From Vairimorpha apis BRL 01 (Eukaryota > Microsporidia > Nosematidae), in NCBI GenBank assembly GCA_000447185.1, contig KE647120.1:1-12198 (forward strand): a DNA stretch of 12,198 nt. The letters run 5' to 3'. The number at the start of each line of letters is the position of its first letter. Position 1 is the stretch's first letter. The translations under genes were made by a program, and so were the position numbers. This document shows, in pieces, positions 1-7,976 of this stretch. The notes under the pieces were generated by a model. That model was not told where the DNA came from, did no database searches, and worked only from the letters and a program-made list of their open reading frames with translations.

Positions 1-557
1 AATTAAAATTTAAACATATAATTTTGTTAAATATTTTAATAGAAATTAAATGCTTAAACTAATATTTAATTGTATTATTATTTTATTTTAATAAGGTTTT
101 TTAAACTGATTTTGTATATTAAATTTGAAAGTTTTAATTATAAAATTAATAATAGTTATTTTTAGATAAAGTTTTAAAATTACAAGAATTTATAAATAAC
201 ACTTAAAAATTCATTAATCTTAAATTAAAAAAGTTAAATGTTTTTCTAATTTGATGTCTTTTTGATCTAAATTTTATTGAATTTTTTTAAAAAATAAAAT
301 TTTCGACCAAATTTTTACTATTAAATTTGTAATTTTGATACAAGATATATTTTTTCAACTTAACTATAAAAATAAATAATTAAATCTTAATACTATAAAT
401 AAATTGTTTAATAGTAAAATTACATATAATTCCATAATACTCTAATAATTTTAAATAATAATTTTTTTATATCATTATACAATTATTTTTTTCAATTATA
501 ATTTTTTATATATAGAAAGAAAAATTATATCTAATGAAAATGTTTTTAAATTTTTAT
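1..557. other. A/T-rich spacer upstream of topoisomerase II
   Basis: No open frame with coding character was seen on either strand. The stretch is made of short A and T runs with stops in all frames. It presumably holds the promoter of the topoisomerase gene, but apart from the CCC triplet next to the start codon I see no distinct element. Confidence 0.6.
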
Positions 558-560
558 CCC
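558..560 (+). promoter_or_regulatory. CCC start-proximal motif of the topoisomerase gene
   Basis: A CCC triplet lies two bases before the ATG at 563, in a region almost free of C and G. CCC-like or GGG-like motifs within about 15 bases of the start codon are described for microsporidian genes. This supports both the start choice and the taxonomic guess. Confidence 0.5.
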
Positions 561-562
561 AT

Positions 563-963
563 ATGACAAAAAAAACAGTTGAAGAAATTTATCAAAAAAA
601 GACACAATTAGAACATATTTTACTTAGACCAGATACTTATATAGGATCTGTTGAGCGGGAATCACAATTTATGTATGTTTGGGATGAATTGAATAAAAAA
701 ATTATTTATAAATTAATTTCATTTGTACCTGGCTTATATAAAATATTTGATGAAATTTTAGTAAATGCAGCTGATAATAAAATCCGAGATCCCACTATGA
801 CGTCAATAAAAGTAGAAATTAACAGTGAAAATAATACAATTTCTGTGCTAAACGATGGTAAAGGTGTTCCTATTAGAATACACTCAGAAGAAAAAGTTTA
901 TGTTCCTGAACTTATTTTTGGTCAATTATTAACCTCTTCGAATTATGATGATAAAGAAAAAAA
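563..963 (+). CDS. TOP2: Topoisomerase II segment 1: N-terminal GHKL ATPase
   Basis: The start at ATG 563 fits the family: the strap motif IYQKKTQLEHILLRPDTYIG begins about nine residues in. The ATPase N-box EILVNAADN carries the Mg-binding Asn at 764-766 (residue 68), and NDGKGVP lies at 851-871. The segment ends at the A7 run 957-963. Read straight on, the frame runs past the break and closes at 1051 with unrelated sequence, so that product would lack the glycine-rich ATP loop. Position 594-601 also contains an in-phase A_AAA_AAG, but there the protein is conserved straight through, so no shift is needed. Confidence 0.93.
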
Positions 964-3900
964 GTTACAGGAGGAAGAAACGGTTACGGTGCCAAATTAT
1001 GTAATATTTTTTCTACTGAATTTATTGTTGAAACTGCTGATCGTGAAGTAAAAAAATACTATAAACAAGTTTACAAAAATAATATGGGATATACAGGATC
1101 TCCAGAAATATCAAAATATAATGATAAAGATTTTACCAAAATTACTTTTAAACCCGATTTAAAAAGATTTAAAATGGATAGGCTAGATGAAGATATTGTT
1201 TCTTTATTAAAAAAACGTGTATACGATCTGTGTGGTGTTTTGAAAGATATTAAAGTTTATTTGAATGGTCAAAAAATTGAAATTAGTAATTTTAAACAAT
1301 ATTGTCAATTGTATTTAAATGAAGATTCAAAAATTATACATATGAGAGTAAATAATAGATGGGAATTAGCATTCACAATTAGTGAAGAACAATTACAACA
1401 TGTAGCATTTGTAAACAGCATTTGTACATCTAAAGGAGGAACACATGTAAATCATGTTGTAGAACAGATTACTGAAGCAATTATTGAAAATATAAAAAAG
1501 AAACATAAAGTAACAAATATAAGGCCTTTGCAAGTAAAGTCTCAGATATTTATTTTTATAAATTCGTTAATTGAAAACCCAGCATTTGATTCACAAACAA
1601 AAGAAAATTTAACTTTGAGAGTGAGTTCATTTGGGTCAAAATGTGAACCTATCGATAAATTTATTGCTGAAATAATTAAGGATACTCCTATAATAGAAAG
1701 AGTTTTAATATCAATTAAAGCCAAAGAAAATGCAGAATTGAAAAAAACAGATGGTTCAAAAAAGAAAAGGGTATTTCTTCCGAAATTAGAAGATGCTGAA
1801 TTGGCTGGAACAGCAAAGTCTAAAGATTGTGTCTTGGTTTTAACAGAAGGAGATTCTGCTAAGGCTCTAGTCATGGCCGGACGTTCACAGATTGGAGCAA
1901 GTATATTGGGAGTATTCCCATTGAGAGGAAAAATGTTAAATGTCAGAGAAGCTAGTGCTAAACAGGTGGCTGAAAATAAGGAAATTATAGCTTTGAAACA
2001 AATTTTGGGATTGCAGCAAAATAAAAAATATGAAGATGTTTCTAGTTTAAGATATGGACATGTTATGGTTATGACAGATCAAGATCATGATGGTAGTCAT
2101 ATAAAAGGATTGTTAATTAATTTTTTTGATTATTTTTTCCCATCATTATTAAAAATAAATACATTTCTACAAGAATTTATTACTCCCATTGTAAGAGGAA
2201 GAAATTCTAGAGGAGAAGTTGTAGATTTTTACACAATGCCAGAATATGAAGAGTTTAAAGAAAATCATCCAAATTATATATACAAGTATTATAAAGGATT
2301 AGGTACTTCAACTTCTGAAGACGCTATTGAATATTTTAGTAATTTGGAAAAACATGTTAAAAATTTTATACCTATGGAACAAAATGACAAAGAATTTATA
2401 GATTTGGCTTTTAATAAAAAAAAGCAGATCAAAGAAAAACATGGTTATTAGGATTTGAACAAGGAACATTTTTAGATCAGTCTGTAAAAAATATTTCTAT
2501 AAGTGATTTTGTTAACAAAGAATTGATTCTTTTTTCTATGGCTGATAATATCAGGTCGATACCTAGTGTTGTGGATGGTTTTAAACCTGGACAAAGAAAA
2601 ATAATTTTTACATGTTTTAAAACAGATTTAAGAAAAGAAGTTAAAGTTAATATTTTATCAGGAACAGTTGGTGCTTCTTCACAATACCATCATGGTGAAG
2701 TTTCTCTTCACTCAACTATTATAGGATTAGCTCATGATTTTGTAGGATCAAATAATATTAATCTTTTATTACCAATTGGTCAATTTGGTTCAAGATTACA
2801 AGGTGGGAAAGATTCAGCTGCAGCTCGTTATTTAAATACAAAGTTAAATGCATTATCAAGGTTAATTTTTCATAAATCAGATGATATGATATTAAATTAT
2901 TTAAATGAAGAAAATTTATCGATTGAACCTGAATATTATGTTCCAATTATTCCTATGATTTTAATTAACGGAGCAGACGGTATTGGAACCGGATGGAGCA
3001 CAAACATTCCAAATTATAATCCAAAAGATGTAATTAAAAATATTAGAAAAATGTTAGATGATCAACCACTTGAAGAAATGATTCCTTATTATCGTAATTT
3101 TATAGGCTCGATAAAAAAAATAGAATCTGGACGATTTCAAATTGACGGAGTATGGGAAGAGGAAGATGGTGAAGTAATTATATCTGAGTTGCCAATTGGA
3201 CAGTGGACATCTGTTTTTACTGCTTATCTTGATGATTTAGCTTCTAAAAATATAATAGATGGATATACATCACAATCGTCTGATAAAACAGTTAATCTTA
3301 AGGTTCAATTAAGAGAAAAAAAGTTAATTTAAAATTATCAACTACAATATCTACAAACAATATGGTTTGTTTTGATAAAAATCTAAAAATAAAAAAATAC
3401 GATACACCTGAAGATATAATTAAAGATTTTTATTACGTAAGACTTACATATTATATGAAAAGAAAAGAAAAACTTTTAGCTGTTTTAAAAGAAAATATGC
3501 TTAAATTAGAAAATAAAGTAAGATTTATCAAAGAAGTTGTTAATGATGAATTAATTATAAATAAACGTAAAAAATCTGATTTAATTGATGAACTTAAATT
3601 TAAAGAATATACTGAATTTGATAATTTTTCGTATCTCTTATCAATGGAAATATTAAGTTTAACCGAAGAAAGAATTGATAAATTAAACAAGGAACTTTTT
3701 AATAAAATTGAAGAATATAATGTGTTACAAGGTAAAACACCTAAAGATTTATGGAGAGAAGATTTGTATGAATTTGAAATTGCTTACGATAAAGTTGTTG
3801 AATATGAGGAAGAAGTTTATAAGAAAGCCAGAGAAGGTTCTAAGTCAACGAAAGGCAAACAAAAAAGAAAAAAATACAGTAATTCAAAAGAAGAAAACCA

Positions 3901-4193
3901 CAGAAGTGCTCATTAATGATGGAAAAAGAACTATTAAAAAAACATTAAAAGCTGAAAAATCTGTAATCACTAAGAAAGCTACAATAAAAAAGAAAAAATG
4001 TTATTGCAATAAAAAACACAAAATTACAAAAACAATTAAAAAATATTAAAAGTAAAGACGAACCTGTTAAAAAAAGAACTAAGACAGAAAAAAAGTATTA
4101 AAAAAACAAGTTATTAAACTTCCTGTACGTAATAGTATTATTGAAATTGAAGAATCATCTAATGATGTTGATCATGCATGGAAAAAATATTAA
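563..4193 (+). CDS. TOP2: DNA topoisomerase II (type IIA), reading frame broken at several A-runs
   Basis: This is the eukaryotic nuclear type IIA topoisomerase, which passes one DNA duplex through a double-strand break using ATP to decatenate and relax chromosomes. Domains appear in family order: GHKL ATPase, transducer with QTK loop, TOPRIM, winged helix with catalytic Tyr, tower, coiled-coil C-gate and a Lys-rich tail. The span holds about 1,211-1,213 codons, near the usual length for a small-genome eukaryote. The frame runs 2, 1, 0, 2, then 0, 1, 0 in the tail. Each of the four best-placed breaks needs one more base in an A7 or A8 run followed by G. Outside the breaks the protein is well conserved with no scattered stops, which argues against an old pseudogene. 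Either the sequence lacks bases, or the frames are joined by slippage. Identification is very sure; the cause of the breaks is not. Confidence 0.95.
957..964 (+). other. Frame junction 1: A7-G run, A_AAA_AAG in phase
   Basis: The 0-frame codons are GAA AAA AAG. A -1 move after AAG gives GTT, the Val just before the conserved TGGRNGYGAK loop. The junction is fixed within a few bases by conserved residues on both sides. Confidence 0.85.
964..2423 (+). CDS. TOP2: Topoisomerase II segment 2: ATP loop, transducer and TOPRIM
   Basis: The segment opens with the glycine-rich ATP-binding loop TGGRNGYGAK at 967-996, directly after the break. The QTK loop that contacts the ATP gamma-phosphate lies at 1594-1602. 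The TOPRIM domain follows, with EGDSA at 1846-1860 (catalytic Glu), PLRGKMLNVREA, and DQDHDGSH at 2077-2100 (metal-binding Asp residues), then QEFITPIV and YKGLGTSTSEDA. In its own frame the segment runs on to a stop at 2449-2451. The family pattern KKADxRKxWL is recovered only if the frame changes at the A8 run 2416-2423, which fixes the junction there. An annotator needing an ATG could start it at 1084, but that start would lie inside the ATPase domain. Confidence 0.93.
2416..2424 (+). other. Frame junction 2: A8-G run, A_AAA_AAG in phase
   Basis: The 0-frame codons are AAT AAA AAA AAG. A -1 move gives GCA GAT, restoring the family pattern KKADxRKxWL. A junction at the later A5 run 2435-2439 is possible but fits the family less well. 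Confidence 0.8.
2424..3322 (+). CDS. TOP2: Topoisomerase II segment 3: winged helix with catalytic Tyr, and tower
   Basis: This segment carries the DNA-cleavage core. It contains VNKELILFSMADN, SIPSVVDGFKPGQRKI, and YHHGEVSLHSTIIGLA of the winged helix. GGKDSAAARY follows, with the catalytic Tyr codon at 2829-2831 preceded by its conserved Arg. NGADGIGTGWSTNIPNYNP of the tower/shoulder lies at about 2968-3022. The segment's own frame closes at 3330-3332, a few codons beyond the A7 run 3316-3322. Shifting there restores the expected TTISTNNMVCFD strand that leads into the coiled coil. The first ATG of this frame is 2538 and a TTG precedes it at 2523, but neither is a sensible start for the family. 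Confidence 0.93.
3316..3323 (+). other. Frame junction 3: A7-G run, A_AAA_AAG in phase
   Basis: The 0-frame codons are GAA AAA AAG, inside the same 10-mer GAAAAAAAGT as junction 1. A -1 move gives GTT and leads into the conserved TTISTNNM region. Unshifted, the frame stops three codons later at 3330-3332. Confidence 0.82.
3323..3870 (+). CDS. TOP2: Topoisomerase II segment 4: coiled-coil arm and C-gate
   Basis: The segment contains STNNMVCFD, the coiled-coil arm starting near KKYDTPEDIIKDFYYVRLTYY, the C-gate dimer region YLLSMEILSLTEERIDKLNKEL, and the end of the core, LQGKTPKDLWREDLYEFE. These match the family order closely. The frame goes on to a stop at 3914-3916, but from about 3861 the protein is Lys-rich tail and the frame changes again near two adjacent A-runs (3861-3866 and 3868-3874), so the exact end of the segment is not fixed. 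Confidence 0.88.
3861..4193 (+). CDS. TOP2: Topoisomerase II segment 5: Lys-rich C-terminal tail in changing frames
   Basis: Eukaryotic topoisomerase II ends in a poorly conserved, basic, disordered tail, so frame changes here can only be judged by the continued open, Lys-rich composition. Frame 0 is plausible from about 3873 to 3998 (VLINDGKRTIKKTLKAEKSV). Frame 1 is plausible from about 3997 to 4094 (NTKLQKQLKNIKSKDEPVKK). Frame 0 returns from 4095 to the stop at 4191-4193, ending in an acidic-serine stretch, IIEIEESSNDVDHAWKKY. The last junction is an A7 run plus G at 4088-4095. The two earlier ones each fit one extra base or two missing bases. Extension past 3916 is inference. Confidence 0.6.
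4088..4095 (+). other. Frame junction in the tail: A7-G run, A_AAA_AAG in phase
   Basis: This is the third copy of GAAAAAAAGT (4087-4096), with codons GAA AAA AAG. A -1 move gives GTA and keeps the frame open to 4191. It lies in the disordered tail, so protein conservation does not support it, only continued open frame. Confidence 0.55.
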
Positions 4194-4522
4194 ATATTTT
4201 TAATAATAAAAATTTAAATTGATTTAATAAATCTATAATTTTTATTTTTTAACTTAAATTCTCAATAAAAATTACACTTTTTTGTAAAAAAATAAAATAT
4301 GTTTTTTATTTAGACAATAAATATTTAAATTCATGTTAGAAAAAAAAAATATTTTATTACAAATATGACACAATTGACACACGTTTTATGTAATAGAAAG
4401 ATATAAAAAAATTATTTGATGAATTAACAATTATTTCAACATTTTTTTAAATAACATATTTCATTTAAATGTTTTATTTAGTTTTTTAAACAAATTTTTT
4501 ACTTTTAAATACAATATTTAAA
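4194..4522. other. Spacer between topoisomerase II and the next gene
   Basis: A/T-rich with no supported gene. It contains an A10 run at 4340-4349. One short frame at 4364 (ATGACACAATTG) closes after 13 codons and is not convincing. 3' end signals cannot be told apart from background because AATAAA-like strings are everywhere. Confidence 0.5.
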
Positions 4523-4525
4523 CCC
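4523..4525 (+). promoter_or_regulatory. Possible CCC start motif upstream of ATG 4537
   Basis: CCC lies 11 bases before an ATG at 4537, the same arrangement as at two other genes here. That ATG is in frame 1 and closes at 4555-4557... within seven codons, while the following gene is open in frame 2 only after 4552. If this is the real start, bases are missing between 4537 and about 4590. Confidence 0.25.
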
Positions 4526-4588
4526 AAATAAATTTTATGCTTAAAGTTATAAATTAAATTATTTTTATATTTATACAAAATAAGAAAC

Positions 4589-5713
4589 TTGCACCAAACA
4601 CATAAAAAAAAGTATAAATCTATTTTTACAAAAATAGATCCAAAAGACAACTATACAAAATTTATTTTTTATATGTTTTTTAAAGATATAACCTCTTTAT
4701 CTTGTCCTGATAATCTTAAATATATTTTAGATAATGAAAAAATTACAAATTTTATTAAAGAAAATTTTCTTGAAAATTTTTTTTTGAACATGATTTAAGA
4801 TTGTTTCCAAACTTTTGTTTTAGTAAAATAAAACTGAAATTAAGTCAAATGGTTTTGTTAGATATTTTGAAATTTTATATGACAATTGAAATTAACATTG
4901 AAAATTTATATTATGTAGATATTCCATATTTTAACACATTAATTTCTAATCTCAATGACTGTTCAAAAAATAAATTATTAAAAAATTTAAAATTTCACCA
5001 TTAGTAATTGTAATTTTGCAATCAATGAATGATCCTTTGTTTCATAAAGAATTTCACAAATTTTTATATGTTATGTCAAATAATTATACAGAAAGTTTTA
5101 AGACTAATCTTAATTATAAGATTATAGACAATGAAATATTATGCTCAAATTTTAAGATTATTAATGAATATCATGTACATTTTATAAATCTTTATCCTGA
5201 GTTAATATATGGCTCCAAAGTACATAAAAATAGATTATTTTTTTTTAGTGATCCTCTTAATTTGCCTCTTAATTTTAAAATATTAAGGATTTATATACCT
5301 TCAATTTTATATTATTTAAAAGTAAAAACAATAAATTAGATGATCCTAATTTTGATCTATTATACAAACTAATTTATGTTGAAAAAATACTCTTTGATAA
5401 AAAATTATACAATTTACTTCACCTTTTTATATTAGATAATTATAATTTATTATATGTTTTGTTAAAAAGAAAATTTTCAATGAAAATTATTCCAAATTTA
5501 GTAAAATATATACCTTCATTTCATTTAGCTTTTAATTATAGTGTTAAATTATTACAAGAAACAAATGATGAATTTTATAGTAAAATTATATACTTTTTGG
5601 CAAAAAAATATAAAACTGTTGAGTATTTTAAAATTATAGCAGAAAATCGTGAGTTATTTAATGGTAAAATTTTAAAAAAATTTCAAATTTATTTTGATGA
5701 ATTAAAAATTTAG
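4589..5713 (+). CDS. Unrecognised protein of about 375 residues in four frame segments
   Basis: I do not recognise a family. Four consecutive open segments follow one another in frames 2, 1, 0 and 2: 4589-4785, 4786-4995, about 4995-5322 and about 5324-5713. Each step is in the direction of a missing base. The first junction is a T9 run (4777-4785), the second lies near the A6 run 4980-4985, and the third is near short A-runs at about 5318-5328. Joined conceptually, the segments make one protein of about 375 residues, rich in Leu, Ile, Phe, Asn and Lys. It has no obvious membrane segment or signal peptide and looks mostly helical, perhaps a solenoid. No ATG opens the first frame; TTG 4589 is only the frame edge, and the first in-frame ATG is 4673. 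The stop is at 5711-5713. It could be one gene, as I favour, or a decaying one. Confidence 0.6.
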
Positions 5714-5951
5714 ATTTTTAAAATATTTTAGAAGTTTTTATTATTATTCAATCTTTTTATTTACAAAAAATTATATTTTTTGTAGTTAATTTAAAAGATA
5801 TTTTTTATTTATTTATTATAATAAAATTTAATTATTTTTAAAACTTAAAATAATTTACATTATTTATATAACAACATTAACTGTTAAAAAAATTATTTTT
5901 ATTTATGAAAAATAAATACAAAATTATTTAGATAAAATTTTTAAATAAAAA
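5714..5951. other. Short A/T-rich spacer
   Basis: No gene was seen. The spacer separates two genes on the same strand and has no distinct terminator-like hairpin. Confidence 0.5.
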
Positions 5952-5954
5952 CCC
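5952..5954 (+). promoter_or_regulatory. CCC start-proximal motif of the membrane-protein gene
   Basis: CCC lies 14 bases before ATG 5969 in an otherwise almost pure A/T spacer. This matches the start-proximal CCC motif known from microsporidian genes and supports that ATG. Confidence 0.4.
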
Positions 5955-5968
5955 TTTAAGTAATATAA

Positions 5969-6720
5969 ATGGATACTATTAAATACTTAATATTTTTAGA
6001 TATTTTTTTAATTCTTCGACATCTTGTGCCGGATGAACGTTTTATAAAGCTTAATGTATCAGATATTATGAAAATTTTAGAAGTTGAAAATTATAGATTT
6101 CAAGAATATTCTTTACTATTTGTAGTTTATTTTATTTTTATACCTATATTGCTTGTTTGCACTATTCTAACATCCTTTAAAATATATACACATGATTTTG
6201 TTAAACCTATCACAAAAAGCTACTTAACTTATACAGTTTATTATTTATCAAGTATAATTTACTGTTTGTTTGTTAATGATTTATTAATTATTTTTAACAA
6301 CAATTTAACATTGAACAAAATTAGTAAAGATGATAATTATATGTTTTTATTTAGTGTATTTACAAAATTAGTAACAATAATCTTAAATTTTATATTTATG
6401 ATTTCTTTTTTTTGTTAAGTGAAGTTCATATTGCTTTCAAGTTGAATTTTATACCTATGTCAAATATTTCAATATTAGGGAGAAATATGAAATGTATAGG
6501 ATTAGTGTTGTTCACATTACTTCTTTATTTTATTTCATTAATACAATTTTTATGTATTATGTATAAAAATTTAAATTCTATCGTTCATTTCTTCTATGTA
6601 ATTTTAATTTCTTTCTCTACAGCATTTGTGATTGGAATATTATTTTACTATTTTTATGTTTTTAATATAAGTTCATATATTAATAGACATTCCAGATCTC
6701 CAGAAAATTATATTATGTAA
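5969..6720 (+). CDS. Unrecognised multi-pass membrane protein, about 250 residues, one frame break
   Basis: The family is not recognised. ATG 5969 opens a frame that closes at 6416-6418, and a second frame open to 6720 overlaps it. The switch sits on a T8 run (6406-6413), where one more T would join the halves into exactly 251 codons. About six hydrophobic segments are visible. In the first part they are near residues 5-20, 47-70, 85-109 and 125-150, the last running across the break. In the second part they are LVLFTLLLYFISLIQFLCIM and FYVILISFSTAFVIGILFYY. The Lys/Arg-bearing tail YINRHSRSPENYIM ends the protein. No transporter or enzyme motif is evident. It is probably a lineage-specific membrane protein. 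The joined reading is inferred from the continuing membrane pattern. Confidence 0.65.
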
Positions 6721-6946
6721 ATAAATATTTGTAAAGTTTCTGTAATTAGAAATACTTGTTCTTTAAGTTTTAACATTTGTTATATTTAAAATTTAAAAAT
6801 AAATAATATTAAACAAATTTAAATTATAAATATTATAAATTTATATAATTTTAATAAACTTAAATAACTATAAAATTGTTTATTTAAGGGTTAATATTTA
6901 TAATGTAATGTGTTCATGCTAGTATCTGCCCTTAGAAAATAGTTGT

Positions 6947-7275
6947 TTAGTGGTCTGCCTCTTCGGTTTCAGCTATCCTCTCTCCTCTCCTGTACTCCAT
7001 TGAAATGCTCTCAAGAGTCTTTTTAAGAGTTGTAGACTGAATGTATGCCTCAATTAGGTCAGTGATACCAAGTTCTTTTCTATGTTTAGAGTGATATTTA
7101 CTCACATACTGTCCCATGTTATCACATATGGTATGATCTTTGTCAAACATCCATGTATTATATCCAATTCATTTGCAAGTTTATCATATTCCTAAATTTT
7201 TCTGCCTCGATTTGTTGCAAATTGTCAAGTGAGTTGACTTCTATTTCCACGATAAGTAGTTCTTTCTTAATTTTA
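6947..7275 (-). pseudogene. Relic A: C-terminal end of a non-LTR retrotransposon protein
   Basis: On the minus strand, an open but twice-shifted frame reads KKELLIVEIEVNSLDNLQQI, then YDKLANELDIIHG and IIPYVITWDS, then KYHSKHRKELGI and AYIQSTTLKKTLESISMEY, stopping at 6947-6949. I know this order (VEI... DNL... KY..LANEL..IHG... IIPYV.TWD... K.H...LGI) from the region downstream of reverse transcriptase in R2-like and related non-LTR elements. That is memory of a family pattern, not a search. Each shift lacks one base: near 7182-7186, and at about 7103 where one base of a Val codon is missing. No reverse transcriptase core lies upstream, so this is a 5'-truncated relic. Local G+C is visibly higher than in the flanks. 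The last 67 codons (7150-6947) are open with an ATG, but are unlikely to be a gene in their own right. Confidence 0.55.
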
Positions 7276-7532
7276 TTATAAAATTAAATAACAAAAAGGT
7301 TTAAAATTATTAATATGATTAATTATAAATTCATATTTTATTTAACATCATAAAAAGAAATTTTTCTAATTTGCATTAATTTTTTACAATTTTAATTAGT
7401 TTAAATTCTTATTTTTTAAAGAAATAAATAACTTATAAGATTAATATTAAAATAAATATAATTTTATAAATCATTTAATTAAAAAAATTGATAAAATTAT
7501 ATACTCATATTTTTTTATTTAAAATTATTTAA
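7276..7532. other. A/T-rich spacer
   Basis: No coding character was seen. It would be the upstream side of relic A, yet no reverse transcriptase-like protein is readable here on either strand. Confidence 0.45.
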
Positions 7533-7679
7533 GACTTATTAAAATTATTAAAATATAAATATCGAGGAGCGAAACTCAAAATAAACGAAACAAAAAAGCC
7601 CCGAGATAATCAAAGTGAGGAATATGAAGATGAAATTGTTTTAAATAATCCACAAATTGAAAATACTACTAATAATTAA
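7533..7679 (+). pseudogene. Short coding-like island, 48 codons, no start
   Basis: A frame without ATG is open from 7533 to the stop at 7677-7679. From about 7557 it reads KYRGAKLKINETKKPRDNQS and then a run of acidic residues, EEYEDEIVLNNPQI. The stretch 7561-7620 has clearly more G and C than its surroundings. It may be a fragment of a gene or of a mobile element whose other parts are gone. The family is not recognised. Confidence 0.25.
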
Positions 7680-7820
7680 CAACTATAAAATAATAACCCA
7701 ATAAATCTTTTTATTATTAAAATTATTTATTCATACATTAAGTATCATATAATTTTATCAATATTAAAAAGTTATTAATCAATATTTTATTTATTATTTT
7801 ACTTAAACTTTATTTTGTTT

Positions 7821-7976
7821 TTATTTTATGTATCTTAAAAACTTGTTTCCATGTATTTTTTCATCTGCTTGATCAATTTGTTTATCTACACTAGTAACGT
7901 CTTTGTTTAATATATATAAAGGTGCATAAGTAGTAATGATTATATTAGAAAAAATAATCAAAAAATAAATTTTCAT
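7821..7976 (-). CDS. Small putative secreted protein, 51 residues
   Basis: A minus-strand frame from ATG (7976-7974) to TAA (7823-7821) encodes 51 residues. The first 18, MKIYFLIIFSNIIITTYA, look like a signal peptide: Lys at position 2, a hydrophobic core, and a small residue at the likely cleavage point. The rest, PLYILNKDVTSVDKQIDQAD and then EKIHGNKFLRYIK, is hydrophilic and charged. Few other stretches of this spacer keep an amphipathic, balanced composition. Microsporidia secrete many short lineage-specific proteins, which fits, but the function is unknown. No CCC or GGG motif lies close upstream. Chance occurrence in A/T-rich DNA is less likely given the organised signal-like N-terminus, but cannot be excluded. 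Confidence 0.45.
   Translation of the reverse strand: MKIYFLIIFSNIIITTYAPLYILNKDVTSVDKQIDQADEKIHGNKFLRYIK

Noticed and set aside
1542..1874. Minus-strand open frame of 110 codons
   Set aside because: It lies inside the TOPRIM/transducer part of topoisomerase II, which is strongly conserved on the plus strand.
2435..2439. A5 run as the second topoisomerase frame junction
   Set aside because: Placing the junction at the A8 run 2416-2423 recovers the family pattern KKADxRKxWL, which the later position does not.
2758..2946. Minus-strand open frame of 62 codons
   Set aside because: It overlaps the catalytic Tyr region of topoisomerase II and has no coding character of its own.
3451..3690. Minus-strand open frame of 79 codons
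   Set aside because: Antisense shadow of the coiled-coil arm; its Ser/Leu-rich protein is what antisense of Lys/Glu-rich coding gives.
563..4193. Topoisomerase II as an old pseudogene
   Set aside because: All catalytic motifs are intact, there are no scattered nonsense codons, and the well-placed breaks are confined to homopolymers and go in one direction.
4364..4405. Small gene starting at ATG 4364
   Set aside because: It closes after 13 codons and nothing in the next frames continues it convincingly.
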